A stretch of DNA of 64,000 nt from Humibacillus xanthopallidus (GCF_006717145.1 NZ_VFQF01000001.1:186001-250000), one strand, 5' to 3'. Shown: positions 10,615 through 19,700, counted from the first letter of the stretch. Notes: generated by a model from the letters alone, not told the origin. Numbers and translations: made by a program.

Positions 10615-11517
10615 GTGCTTCTCGAAGCAGCCCTCGCGAGCCTCCCGTGGCTCGCGGGGGCGCGCGAGGTGACGGAGCTGCCGGGCGGGCTGACCAACCA
10701 CAACTACCGGGTGCGCACCGCAGAGCACGACGTCGTCGTGCGGCTGTCCACTGCCGACAGCGAGCTGCTCGGGGTGGACCGGGAGCACGAGTGGCGCAAC
10801 TCGCGGACGGCTGCCGACGTGGGGGTGGGGGCGCCGGTCCTCGACTACCTCCCGGGGCAGGGCGTCCTCGTCGTGAGCTTCCTCCCCGGCAGGACGTATG
10901 CCGCGGCGGACGTGGGTGCGAACCTCCCTCGGATTGCCGCCTCGTTGCGTCGCCTGCACGCCGCGCCCGAGTTCGCCTCTGCCTTCGACATGTTCGAGAT
11001 CCAGCGGTGTTACGCCGAGATCGTGGGCGAGCGTCGTATGGCTGTGCCCGACGGCTACGGCGAGCTGGCGGACCGCGCCTGTGCGGTCGAGGCCGCGCTG
11101 CGGGCGCGGCCGGAGCGCCTCGTGCCGTGCCACAACGACCTGCTGGCCGCAAACTTCCTCGACGACGGCGGCGACGTGCGCATCATCGACTACGAGTACT
11201 CCGGCATGAACGAGCCCGCCTTCGAGCTCGGCAACCTCGTCAACGAGTCGCAGCTCGACCACGACCACCTCGTCGAGCTCGTCGAGGCCTACTACGGGAC
11301 CGTGACCGCGCAGCGGCTCGCCCGCGCCGAGCTGTGGGGGCTGGCCGGCCGGTATGCGTGGACGCTCTGGGGCGCCATCCAGCACACCGTCTCGGACGTC
11401 GGTGCCGACTTCTGGTCCTTCGCCCTCGAGCGGTTCGAGCCCGCCGCGCAGCTGCTCACGAGCCGGCGACTCGACGTGCTCATCGCGGATGCCGTCGCAG
11501 ACGGAGGACGTCGATGA
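10615..11517 (+). CDS. Choline/ethanolamine-kinase-like phosphotransferase
   Basis: This 300-residue kinase of the APH/choline kinase fold has LPGGLTNHNYRV as nucleotide-loop region. The Brenner motif is CHNDLLAANFL near residue 180, followed by IIDYEYSGMNEPAFELGN. The IDYEYxGxNxxxFxLGN pattern is that of LicA/choline-kinase-like enzymes, distinct from antibiotic kinases. It likely phosphorylates a small amino alcohol. The GTG at 10615 is 16 bp after the permease stop and has no clear ribosome site. Its stop overlaps the next start (ATGA), which shows tight coupling with the flavoenzyme. Confidence 0.8.
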   Translation: MLLEAALASLPWLAGAREVTELPGGLTNHNYRVRTAEHDVVVRLSTADSELLGVDREHEWRNSRTAADVGVGAPVLDYLPGQGVLVVSFLPGRTYAAADVGANLPRIAASLRRLHAAPEFASAFDMFEIQRCYAEIVGERRMAVPDGYGELADRACAVEAALRARPERLVPCHNDLLAANFLDDGGDVRIIDYEYSGMNEPAFELGNLVNESQLDHDHLVELVEAYYGTVTAQRLARAELWGLAGRYAWTLWGAIQHTVSDVGADFWSFALERFEPAAQLLTSRRLDVLIADAVADGGRR

Positions 11518-13979
11518 CCGAGCTGCCGGACCGGGCCCGCGTCGTCATCATCGGTGGGGGAGTCATCGGGTGCAGCGTGGCCTACCACCTCGGCCTGCTG
11601 GGCTGGACCGACGTCGTGCTGCTCGAGCAGGGCTCACTCTCCTGTGGCACGACCTGGCACGCAGCCGGTCTCGTGGGCCAGCTCCGCGCCACGGAGGTGA
11701 GCACCCGGCTCGTCCAGTACTCGACCGACCTCTACTCCCGCCTCGAGGCGGAGACCGGGCTCGGCACCGGCTACCGGGTGTGTGGCGGCCTCACCGTGGC
11801 GCGTACTCCCGAGCGCATGGTGGCGCTGCGGCGCACGGCAGCGAGCGCGGCGGCATACGACCTCGAGTGCGAGCTGCTGACAGCGGGCGGAGCACGGGAG
11901 CGCTACCCGCTCATCCGCGACGACGACCTCGTCGGCGCCATCTGGCTGCCCGGCGACGGACGGGCCAACCCGACAGACCTCACCCAGGCGCTCGCGAGGG
12001 GTGCGCGCCTGCGTGGCGCGCGGATCCTGGAGCGCGTGCGCGTGACGGGCATAGCGACCGTCGACGGTCGGGTGACCGGGGTGCGCACGACCGAGGGCGA
12101 CATCGGGGCGGAGGTCGTCGTGAACTGCGCCGGGCAGTGGGCGCACGCCGTCGGTGCGATGGCCGGCGTCAACGTGCCGCTGCACTCGGCGGAGCACTTC
12201 TACGTCGTGACCGAACCGATCGACGGCGTGCACCGGGACCTGCCGATCCTGCGCGACCCCGACGGCTACACCTACGTCAAGGAGGAGGTCGGGGGACTCC
12301 TCGTGGGCGGGTTCGAGCCACAGGCCAAGCCGTGGGTGGGGCCGAAGCAGATCCCGCACCCGTTCGAGTTCGCGCTGCTCGACGAGGACTGGGAGCACTT
12401 CGAGGTCATCATGGACAATGCCGTCCAGCGGCTGCCGGTGCTCGCCGAGACGGGGATCCGCAAGTTCTACAACGGGCCCGAGAGCTTCACACCCGACAAC
12501 CAGTTCATCATCGGGGAAGCCCCCGAGGTCGCGGGCTTCTTCGTGGCGGCGGGGTTCAACTCCGTGGGGATCGCGTCGGCAGGCGGCGCAGGCAAGGCCC
12601 TCGCCGAGTGGGTCGTCGAGGGTGGGCCGACGATGGACCTCATCAGCGCGGACATCCGGCGGTTCTCGACCCTGGCCGGCAACGAGTGGTGGCTGCGCGA
12701 CCGCGTCGTGGAGGTCCTCGGGCTGCACTATGCCGTGCCGTGGCCGAACCGCGAGCTCGAGACCGGACGCCCGCTGCGTCGCTCGCCCGTGCACGACCTG
12801 GTCGTCGCCCAGGGGGCGCTGCTCGGCAGCCGCAACCACTGGGAGCGGGCCAACGTCTTTGCCCCACAAGGCCGCTCGCCGGTGCTCGAGTACTCGTGGG
12901 ATCGCCCTTCGTGGGTCGACTGGTGCGTGGGTGAGCAGGTCACGACGAGGCAGGCGGTGGCTGTCTTCGACCAGACCTCGTTCTCGAAGTACCTCGTCGC
13001 GGGGGCTGACGCCGAGCGGGTGCTCCAGTGGGTCTGCACGGCTGACGTCGCCGTGCCCGTCGGGCGAGCCGTCTACACCGGGTGGCTCAACGCGCGGGGC
13101 ACCTACGAGGCCGACGTGACGGTGACCCGTGTCGGTCGGACCGAGTACCTCGTCGTGAGCAGCGCCGCGACGACCGACCGCGACATCGACTGGCTGAGAC
13201 GTCACGTGCCCGCCGGGGCTGCGGTGACGGTCACGGACCTGACGAGCGCGCTCGCCGTGCTCGGGGTCATGGGGCCGCGGTCGCGCGAGCTGCTGTCGCG
13301 GCTGTCCACGGACGACTTCGGAGACGACGCCTTCCCCTTCGGCACGAGCCGCGAGGTGGCCCTCGGCAGGGCGACGCTGCGGGCGACGCGCATCACGTAC
13401 GTGGGCGAGCTGGGCTGGGAGCTCTACGTTGCTCCGGATCTGGCGGAGGGGATCTATGCCGACCTCTTCGCTGCCGGGGCCGACCTGGGAGTGGTGCCGG
13501 CCGGCTACTACGCCATCGAGGCCATGCGGCTCGAGAAGGGCTACCGCGCCTTCGGCCGTGAGCTGACCACCGACACCAGGCCCGTGGAGGCCGGACTGAC
13601 CTTCGCCTGCAAGCTGGGCACCGACGTCGACTTCCTCGGGCGCGCTGCGACGGAGCAGGCTCGGGCGAGGGGGCCGAGGAGGCGAGTCGTGTCGTTCGTC
13701 GTCGACGACCCGACGGCCTACCTGTGGGGCGGCGAGCTCGTCCTGCGTGACGGGGTGCCGGTGGGTCAGGTCACGAGCGCGGCCTGGGGCGCGACCCTGG
13801 GAGCAGCGGTCGGTCTCGCGCTCGTCGGCGACCGCCGGACCGGGACGGCGACCTCCGCCTGGGTCCGGGACGGCTCGTACGAGGTCGATCTCGCCGGCTC
13901 CCGGTTCCCCGTCTCGGTCCAGCCGCGATCACCGTATGATCCCGATGGTCACAAGCTGTCTCGCAGGCTCGGCACCTAA
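11514..13979 (+). CDS. FAD-dependent dimethylglycine/sarcosine dehydrogenase-like enzyme with GcvT domain
   Basis: This 821-residue two-part protein begins with a DAO-type FAD domain: GGGVIG at residues 14-19 and GTTWHAAGL, whose His-49 matches the residue that binds FAD covalently in dimethylglycine dehydrogenase. The second half is a GcvT/aminomethyltransferase-like folate-binding domain. Such enzymes oxidatively demethylate N-methyl amino compounds and may pass the one-carbon unit to tetrahydrofolate. The ATG at 11514 overlaps the kinase stop by 4 bp. The very long in-frame extension upstream is antisense-like shadow coding. The substrate is not known; context suggests an N-methylated amine or amino alcohol. 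Confidence 0.87.
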   Translation: MTELPDRARVVIIGGGVIGCSVAYHLGLLGWTDVVLLEQGSLSCGTTWHAAGLVGQLRATEVSTRLVQYSTDLYSRLEAETGLGTGYRVCGGLTVARTPERMVALRRTAASAAAYDLECELLTAGGARERYPLIRDDDLVGAIWLPGDGRANPTDLTQALARGARLRGARILERVRVTGIATVDGRVTGVRTTEGDIGAEVVVNCAGQWAHAVGAMAGVNVPLHSAEHFYVVTEPIDGVHRDLPILRDPDGYTYVKEEVGGLLVGGFEPQAKPWVGPKQIPHPFEFALLDEDWEHFEVIMDNAVQRLPVLAETGIRKFYNGPESFTPDNQFIIGEAPEVAGFFVAAGFNSVGIASAGGAGKALAEWVVEGGPTMDLISADIRRFSTLAGNEWWLRDRVVEVLGLHYAVPWPNRELETGRPLRRSPVHDLVVAQGALLGSRNHWERANVFAPQGRSPVLEYSWDRPSWVDWCVGEQVTTRQAVAVFDQTSFSKYLVAGADAERVLQWVCTADVAVPVGRAVYTGWLNARGTYEADVTVTRVGRTEYLVVSSAATTDRDIDWLRRHVPAGAAVTVTDLTSALAVLGVMGPRSRELLSRLSTDDFGDDAFPFGTSREVALGRATLRATRITYVGELGWELYVAPDLAEGIYADLFAAGADLGVVPAGYYAIEAMRLEKGYRAFGRELTTDTRPVEAGLTFACKLGTDVDFLGRAATEQARARGPRRRVVSFVVDDPTAYLWGGELVLRDGVPVGQVTSAAWGATLGAAVGLALVGDRRTGTATSAWVRDGSYEVDLAGSRFPVSVQPRSPYDPDGHKLSRRLGT

Positions 13980-14765
13980 ATGGTTCATTCGCAGACCATT
14001 GACGGCTCAGAGCGCGGGGTATTGGATCAGTACGTGCATCCCCAGAGCGGCCAGACCTCGTTGCCGGACGTCGTGCTTCGTCCTGCCGGCGGAAACGTCT
14101 TCGAGGCCACGGTCGAGCAGCTGGCCACGGCGATCCGGCTGGGTGTCTTCACCAACGGCGAGCAGCTGCCGCCGGAGCGTGAGCTCGCCGAACGGCTGAG
14201 CGTCAGCCGCAACACGCTTCGCGATGCCATCGCGGCCCTGCGGGAGTCAGGCCTCGTGACGACGAAGCAGGGGCGCGGCGGCGGGACCTCGGTGACCTAC
14301 GCGGCCGAGCACCCGGCGACGGTCGTCAGCGGGTCCTTCGTCCGCAGCGGTGCGGCCATGCTCGACGCGCTGACCTTCCGTCGGGTCGTCGAGCCCGGCG
14401 CGGCGTGGCTGGCGGCCACCCAGTCGCTGGCAGGTGACCAGCGCGCCTGGCTGACCGAGAGCCTCCGTGAGGTGGAGATCGCCCCCGACGCCGCCGCGCA
14501 CCGCGTCGCCGACTCGCGCCTGCACCTCGCCATCGCGACCCTCTCGGGCTCGCCGATGGTCGTCGACGCCGTGACTCGGGCCCAGGCCGCCCTGCACGAC
14601 ATGCTCATGGCGATCCCGGTGCTCCGACGCAACATCGAGCACTCCGACGCCCAGCACCACCAGATCGTCGAGGCCATTCTCGGCGGCGACCCTGACCGGG
14701 CCCGCGCGGTGATGGAGGAGCACTGCGATGCGACCTCCGCCCTGCTCCGGGGCCTCATCGGATAG
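13980..14765 (+). CDS. GntR-family (FCD/FadR-type) regulator
   Basis: The 261-residue product has a winged-helix N-terminal part (EATVEQLATAIRLGVFTNGE, then LPPERELAERLSVSRNTLRDAI) and a C-terminal all-helical FCD ligand-binding domain with histidines suited to metal or carboxylate binding (DSRLHLAIATLSG, DAQHHQIVEAIL). The ATG at 13980 touches the preceding stop. About 45 residues precede the DNA-binding domain, so a later start (GTG at 14033) is possible. It sits in the middle of the cluster it probably controls; the palindrome at 8909 is a possible target. Confidence 0.88.
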   Translation: MVHSQTIDGSERGVLDQYVHPQSGQTSLPDVVLRPAGGNVFEATVEQLATAIRLGVFTNGEQLPPERELAERLSVSRNTLRDAIAALRESGLVTTKQGRGGGTSVTYAAEHPATVVSGSFVRSGAAMLDALTFRRVVEPGAAWLAATQSLAGDQRAWLTESLREVEIAPDAAAHRVADSRLHLAIATLSGSPMVVDAVTRAQAALHDMLMAIPVLRRNIEHSDAQHHQIVEAILGGDPDRARAVMEEHCDATSALLRGLIG

Positions 14766-14774
14766 GAAGAGGAC

Positions 14775-16142
14775 ATGGCGAACCCACCGGCACTGACGGT
14801 CGAGCAGCTGCGCACCGAGATCGAGGCGGGCGACATCGACACCGTCGTCGTGGCCTTCACCGACATGCAGGGCCGCCTGCAGGGCAAGCGCCTGCACGGG
14901 CACTACTTCCTCGACCACGTGCTCGAGGACGGCACCGAGGGCTGCAACTACCTCCTCGCCGTCGACGTCGACATGAACACCGTCGACGGCTACGCGATCA
15001 GCTCTTGGGAGCGCGGCTACGGAGACATGTTCTTCGAGCTCGACCTCTCGACGCTGCGTCGCACCCCCGGCGCCCGGCACTCTGCGACGGTCCAGTGCGA
15101 CCTCACCTGGCTCGACGGCAGCGGGCTCGTCGCCCAGTCTCCACGCTCGGTGCTGCGGGCCCAGGTCGACCGGGCGGCGGCGCTCGGTCTCACCGCCCAG
15201 TGCGGCACCGAGCTCGAGTTCATCGTCTTCGAGGACTCCTTCGACGCCGCCTGGGACCGCGGCTACGTCGGGCTGACGCCCGCCAACCGCTACAACGTCG
15301 ACTACTCCATCCTCGGTGGTGACCGGGTCGAGCCGCTGCTGCGCGAGATCCGCAACGAGATGTATGCGGCGGGCGCCGTCGTCGAGAGCGCCAAGGGTGA
15401 GTGCAACCTCGGTCAGCACGAGATCGGCTTCCTCTTCGACGAGGCGGTGCGCACGTGCGACAACCACGTGGTCTACCGCAACGCCGCCAAGGAGATCGCT
15501 GCGAAGCACGGGAAGTCGCTGACCTTCATGGCGAAGTTCGACCAGCGCGAGGGCAGCTCCTGCCACATCCACCTCTCGCTGCGCGGTCGAGGCGGCGAGA
15601 TCGTCTTCACTGATGACGAAGGCGAGCACGGACACAGCGCGATGTTCGACCACTTCCTCGCCGGCATCCTTGCCACACAGCGCGAGCTGACGTACTTCTA
15701 CGCTCCGAACATCAACTCCTACAAGCGATTTGCGGCTGCGAGCTTCGCGCCGACGGCAGTGGCATGGGGTCGCGACAACCGCACGTGCGCGCTGCGCGTC
15801 GTCGGCCACGGCGTCGGCCTGCGCGTGGAGAACCGCGTCGGTGGGGGAGACCTCAACCCCTACCTCGCCGTCGCAGCCATGCTCGCGGGAGGCCTGCACG
15901 GCATCGAGAACGAGCTCCCCCTCGAGCCGCCGCTCGAGGGGAACGCCTACACGTCGGACAAGCCGCGGGTGCCGTCGACGCTGCAGGAGGCCCGTGACCT
16001 GCTGGCCGGCTCGTCGGTGGCGCGGGCCGCCTTCGGCGACGAGGTCGTCGACCACTACGTCAACGCCGCCGACGTCGAGATCACGGCCTTCAACGCCGCC
16101 GTCACCGACTGGGAGCGCAAGAGAGGATTCGAGCGACTGTGA
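14775..16142 (+). CDS. Glutamine synthetase-like gamma-glutamyl-amine ligase
   Basis: The protein has 455 residues and the glutamine synthetase fold: catalytic core QREGSSCHIHLSLRG near residue 258 and the GVGLRVENRVGGGDLNPY region. It belongs to the GlnA-like/PuuA group rather than true GlnA, since it lacks the C-terminal adenylylation-loop pattern and sits in a catabolic operon. Family members ligate glutamate to putrescine, ethanolamine or other amines with ATP. Streptomyces GlnA3 and GlnA4 are known examples. The ATG at 14775 follows GAAGAGG, 9 bp after the regulator gene. The exact amine is not readable from sequence. Confidence 0.88.
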   Translation: MANPPALTVEQLRTEIEAGDIDTVVVAFTDMQGRLQGKRLHGHYFLDHVLEDGTEGCNYLLAVDVDMNTVDGYAISSWERGYGDMFFELDLSTLRRTPGARHSATVQCDLTWLDGSGLVAQSPRSVLRAQVDRAAALGLTAQCGTELEFIVFEDSFDAAWDRGYVGLTPANRYNVDYSILGGDRVEPLLREIRNEMYAAGAVVESAKGECNLGQHEIGFLFDEAVRTCDNHVVYRNAAKEIAAKHGKSLTFMAKFDQREGSSCHIHLSLRGRGGEIVFTDDEGEHGHSAMFDHFLAGILATQRELTYFYAPNINSYKRFAAASFAPTAVAWGRDNRTCALRVVGHGVGLRVENRVGGGDLNPYLAVAAMLAGGLHGIENELPLEPPLEGNAYTSDKPRVPSTLQEARDLLAGSSVARAAFGDEVVDHYVNAADVEITAFNAAVTDWERKRGFERL

Positions 16143-16192
16143 CCCACCCCCGAGCCACGAGCACCTCCCCACTCACCCCACCGACCCCCGTT

Positions 16193-16234
16193 TCGATGTG
16201 TCTCCGCGGGCCAGAGCCCGCGGAGACACATCGA
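16193..16234 (+). repeat. Perfect 18-bp hairpin between the ligase and dehydrogenase genes
   Basis: An 18-bp inverted repeat (16193-16210 and 16217-16234, arm starting TCGATGTGTCTCC) with a 6-nt loop sits 50 bp after the ligase stop and 20 bp before the aldehyde dehydrogenase start. It could be an RNA-processing or partial-termination site that sets expression ratios within the operon. Flanking C- and G-runs could extend the stem. Confidence 0.65.
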
Positions 16235-16254
16235 CCCGGAAAGGGGGTCTGGGC

Positions 16255-17628
16255 ATGACCGCGATGCACGACGTCATCAACCCGGCGACCGAGGAGGTCG
16301 TCGCGACGGTGCCCCTCGCCTCGGTGGAGGAGGCGGATGCGGCCATCGCCCGTGCCCGTGCCGCAGCGCCGGCCTGGGCCGTGGTGTCACCGGCGGACCG
16401 CGGCCTGCTCCTGCGTCGCTTCTCCGACCTCGTCGGGGAGCACCAGGAGGAGCTCGCCCAGCTCGAGGTGGCCAACTCCGGCCACACGATCGGCAATGCG
16501 CGCTGGGAGGCCGGCAACGTCCGCGACGTCCTCGGCTACTACGCGGCGGCGCCGGAGCGGAACTTCGGGCGGCAGATCCCGGTCGCCGGCGGCGTCGACA
16601 TCACCTTCCGCGAGCCCATCGGTGTCGTCGGCATCATCGTGCCGTGGAACTTCCCCATGCCGATCGCCGGCTGGGGCTTCGCTCCGGCGCTGGCCGCGGG
16701 CAACACGGTCGTGCTCAAGCCGGCCGAGCTCACCCCGCTCACGGCGCTGCGGCTCGGACAGCTCGCCCTCGAGGCCGGCCTGCCCGAGGGGGCGCTGACC
16801 GTCGTCGCAGGCAAGGGCTCGGTCGTGGGGGAGCGCTTCGTCACCCACCCCGACGTCGGCAAGATCTGCTTCACCGGGTCGACGCCTGTCGGCCAGGGGA
16901 TCATGCGTGGCGCGGCCGACCGGGTCAAGAGGGTCACTCTCGAGCTGGGAGGAAAGAGCGCCAACATCGTCTTCGCCGACTCGGACCTCGAGCTGGCGGC
17001 CGCGCGTGCTCCTTACGGCGTCTTCGACAACGCCGGCCAGGACTGCTGCGCCCGCAGCCGGATCCTCGTCGAGCGCAGCGTCTTCGACCGCTTCATGGAG
17101 CACTTCGAAACCGCGGTGCGTGGCGTCGTCGTCACCGACCCGCGTGACGAGTCCGCCGAGATGGGCCCCCTCATCAGCGCCGAGCAGCGGGGGCGCGTGC
17201 GCTCCTACGTCGAGGACTCCGCCGACGACGTCGACGTCGCCTTCCGCGGCGACGGGCCGAGCGGGGCCGGATACTGGTACCCGCCGACCGTGGTGCTTCC
17301 CGGTGCGACGACCGACCGGGTCTGGCAGGAGGAGGTCTTCGGCCCCGTCGTCGCGGTGATGCCGTTCGACGACGAGGCCGATGCGGTCGCCAAGGCCAAC
17401 GACACGGCATACGGGCTCTCAGGGTCGATCTGGACCCGCGACCTCGGTCGCGGCCTGCGCGTCGCGCGCGGGGTCCAGGCGGGCAACCTGTCGGTGAACT
17501 CGCACAGCAGCGTGCGCTACTCGACGCCCTTCGGTGGCTTCAAGCAGAGCGGCATCGGCCGCGAGCTCGGTCCGGACGCGCTCGACGCGTTCACCGAGGT
17601 CAAGAACGTCTTCATCTCCACGGACTGA
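16255..17628 (+). CDS. Aldehyde dehydrogenase
   Basis: This 457-residue NAD(P)-dependent aldehyde dehydrogenase has the NAD-site WNFPMPIAGW and LKPAELTPL, catalytic Glu in LELGGKS, catalytic Cys in GQDCCARSR and the C-terminal PFGGFKQSGIGRELG. In gamma-glutamylation pathways this enzyme oxidises the gamma-glutamyl amino-aldehyde to the acid. It starts at ATG 16255 behind AAAGGGGG; ATG 16264 is an alternative. The double Cys at the active site replaces the more common GQxCxxGSR, with Arg in place of Gly. An octamer at 17405 gives Ala-Tyr. Confidence 0.9.
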   Translation: MTAMHDVINPATEEVVATVPLASVEEADAAIARARAAAPAWAVVSPADRGLLLRRFSDLVGEHQEELAQLEVANSGHTIGNARWEAGNVRDVLGYYAAAPERNFGRQIPVAGGVDITFREPIGVVGIIVPWNFPMPIAGWGFAPALAAGNTVVLKPAELTPLTALRLGQLALEAGLPEGALTVVAGKGSVVGERFVTHPDVGKICFTGSTPVGQGIMRGAADRVKRVTLELGGKSANIVFADSDLELAAARAPYGVFDNAGQDCCARSRILVERSVFDRFMEHFETAVRGVVVTDPRDESAEMGPLISAEQRGRVRSYVEDSADDVDVAFRGDGPSGAGYWYPPTVVLPGATTDRVWQEEVFGPVVAVMPFDDEADAVAKANDTAYGLSGSIWTRDLGRGLRVARGVQAGNLSVNSHSSVRYSTPFGGFKQSGIGRELGPDALDAFTEVKNVFISTD

Positions 17629-17639
17629 AGGGAACTCCC

Positions 17640-18407
17640 ATGGCAGGCAGGTTGGACGGCAAAGTCGCGGTCATCACCGGCGGGTGCTCCGGCATCGGGC
17701 TGGCGACGGTGCGGCGCTTCGCCGAGGAGGGCGCGAAGGTCGTCATCGGCGACCTCGACGAGGCGAACGGCACCCGGATCGCCGACGAGGTCGGGGGCAC
17801 CTTCGTGCGCGTCGACGTCGTGAGCAAGGACGATGTCGACGCGCTCTTCCGCACGGCGAAGGAGACCTACGGCTCGGTCGACATCGCCTTCAACAACGCC
17901 GGCATCAGCCCGCCCGAGGACGACTCGATCCTCGACACCGACCTCGACGCGTGGCGCAAGGTGCAGGAGGTCAACCTCACGTCGGTCTACCTGTGCTGCA
18001 AGGCTGCTCTGCCCTACATGCTCGAGCAGGGCAAGGGGTCCATCATCAACACGGCCTCGTTCGTCGCGGTCATGGGCGCGGCCACGTCGCAGATCTCCTA
18101 CAGCGCAAGCAAGGGTGGAGTGCTCTCGATGTCGCGCGAGCTCGGCGTCCAGTTCGCGCGACAGGGCGTGCGGGTCAACGCGCTCTGCCCCGGACCGGTC
18201 AACACCCCGCTGCTGCAGGAGCTCTTCGCCAAGGACGAGGAGCGCGCCGCGCGCCGGCTCGTCCACGTGCCGATGGGCCGCTTCGGCGAGCCTGAGGAGA
18301 TGGCCAACGCCGTGCTCTTCCTCGCATCCGACGAGTCGAGCTTCATGACGGCATCCACGTTCCTCGTCGACGGCGGCATCTCGGGCGCCTACGTCACACC
18401 GCTCTGA
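17640..18407 (+). CDS. Short-chain dehydrogenase (3-oxoacyl-ACP reductase-like)
   Basis: This is a classical SDR of 255 residues. TGGCSGIG forms the cofactor loop, NNAG lies near residue 85, and the catalytic YSASK follows. Asp in GDLDEAN after the second strand suggests NAD(H) preference. In this operon it may oxidise an alcohol group of the amine substrate or of its glutamyl conjugate before the aldehyde dehydrogenase acts. The ATG at 17640 has AAGGGA upstream and follows the dehydrogenase by 11 bp. Confidence 0.88.
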   Translation: MAGRLDGKVAVITGGCSGIGLATVRRFAEEGAKVVIGDLDEANGTRIADEVGGTFVRVDVVSKDDVDALFRTAKETYGSVDIAFNNAGISPPEDDSILDTDLDAWRKVQEVNLTSVYLCCKAALPYMLEQGKGSIINTASFVAVMGAATSQISYSASKGGVLSMSRELGVQFARQGVRVNALCPGPVNTPLLQELFAKDEERAARRLVHVPMGRFGEPEEMANAVLFLASDESSFMTASTFLVDGGISGAYVTPL

Positions 18408-18426
18408 GGTCGGGGAGGGCAGCGGC

Positions 18427-19146
18427 ATGGGTCGTCCGGTCATCGGCATCACCGCCTACGTCGAGCGCGCCTCGTGGGGGCGCTGGGTCGACGTGCCGGG
18501 TGCGCTCGTGCCGCACCGCTACGTCCGCTCGGTGGAGGAGGCCGGTGCGATCGCGGTCGTGATCCCACCGCGTCACGACGCTGACGAGGAGACCGCGCGA
18601 GCGCTCCTCGAGCGGCTCGACGGCGTCGTGCTCGCCGGCGGGGTCGACGTCGCGCCGGAGCTCTACGCCGACGAGCGCCACCCGTCGGTGCAGGCTTCTC
18701 GGCCAGACCGCGACGCGACGGAGCTCGCGATCGCCCGCGCGTCGCTGGAGCTCGACCTCCCTCTGCTCGGCATCTGCCGGGGCATGCAGGTGATGGCCGT
18801 CGAGGCAGGGGGACTGCTCGAGCAGCACGTGCCCGACCGCGTCGGCCACGACGAGCACTCACCCGCCCCGACCGTCTACGGCAACCACCCGGTGCACACG
18901 GTCGCCGGCACCCGGGTGGCGCAGATCCTCGGTCCCGAGGTCGACGTGCCGAGCTACCACCACCAGTCGGTGCTCACGCACCCCGGCTATGTCGCCTCGG
19001 CCTGGGCGCCTGACGGCACCCTCGAGGCGATGGAGGTGCCGGACGCCCGCTTCCGGCTGGCCGTCCAGTGGCACCCCGAGGTCGGCACGGACCCGCGGCT
19101 GTTCGACGCCCTCATTGCCGCAGCCACACCCACCCGTTCGAGGTGA
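18427..19146 (+). CDS. Class I glutamine amidotransferase-type gamma-glutamyl hydrolase (PuuD-like)
   Basis: This 239-residue protein matches peptidase C26/PuuD: nucleophile Cys-117 in LGICRGMQ and His-216/Glu-218 in QWHPE. PuuD cleaves gamma-glutamyl-GABA to glutamate and GABA, so this gene likely releases glutamate at the end of the pathway started by the ligase. The ATG at 18427 lies 19 bp after the SDR gene. Its last codons and its TGA are inside the first palindrome of the following repeat array, so the C-terminus (TRSR) may have been reshaped by repeat insertion. Confidence 0.88.
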   Translation: MGRPVIGITAYVERASWGRWVDVPGALVPHRYVRSVEEAGAIAVVIPPRHDADEETARALLERLDGVVLAGGVDVAPELYADERHPSVQASRPDRDATELAIARASLELDLPLLGICRGMQVMAVEAGGLLEQHVPDRVGHDEHSPAPTVYGNHPVHTVAGTRVAQILGPEVDVPSYHHQSVLTHPGYVASAWAPDGTLEAMEVPDARFRLAVQWHPEVGTDPRLFDALIAAATPTRSR

Positions 19147-19620
19147 TCCTGGCCCTCACGTGGGTCGCGCGATCACCTCGAATGGGCGGGAGGGCGGCAT
19201 ACGGGCTCGGGGTCTCTGAACCTTCCCCGAGTCGAGGTGATCCTGGCCCTGACGTGGGTGGCGGGATCACCTCGATCCGGTATGCCGTCGGGCTGGGTGG
19301 AGGTGATAGCGGACCTCACGTGGGTGGCGCGATCACCTCGAATGGGCGGGAGGGCGGCATACGGGGTCGGGGTCGTTTGAACCTTCCCCGAGTCGAGGTG
19401 ATCCTGGCCCTGACGTGGGTGGCGGGATCACCTCCATCCGGTATGCCGTCCGGCTGGGTGGAGGTGATATCGGACCCTGACGTGGGTGGCGGGATCACCT
19501 CGAATGGGCGGGAGGGCGGCATACGGGGGCGGGGTCTTTGAACCTTCCCCGAGTCGAGGTGATCCTGGCCCTGACGTGGGTGGCGGGATCACCTCGAATG
19601 GGCGGGAGGGCGGCATACGG
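19137..19620. repeat. Palindromic repeat array with 161-bp higher-order unit
   Basis: Six related palindromes with arms GAGGTGATC and GATCACCTC and a core with ACGTGGG lie at 19137-19182, 19232-19275, 19300-19339, 19393-19434, 19461-19501 and 19554-19597. Blocks starting at 19232, 19393 and 19554 repeat at exactly 161 bp. Spacers carry six octamers (19195, 19280, 19355, 19441, 19517, 19611) and the shared string TTGAACCTTCCCCGAG or a variant. No gene is supported here; short frames on both strands are repeat shadows. A single 46-bp copy of the palindrome lies at 55534. The rest of the gap up to 19700 holds no feature I can name. Confidence 0.9.
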
Positions 19621-19700
19621 GCTCGGCGGGGCGGTCATGCCGTGGTTGGACGGCGGTCCCACGATCCGGACGGCATGTTTCGCGCAGGTTTCGTGAGCCG

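Noticed and set aside
9057-11513. Upstream 2.4 kb of an open frame continuous with the DMGDH-like gene
   Set aside because: It overlaps the permease and kinase genes in another frame. The FAD-binding motif and coupled ATGA start at 11514 define the real gene.
14247-16172. 641-codon minus-strand frame over the regulator and ligase
   Set aside because: Antisense shadow of the clear glutamine-synthetase-like gene.
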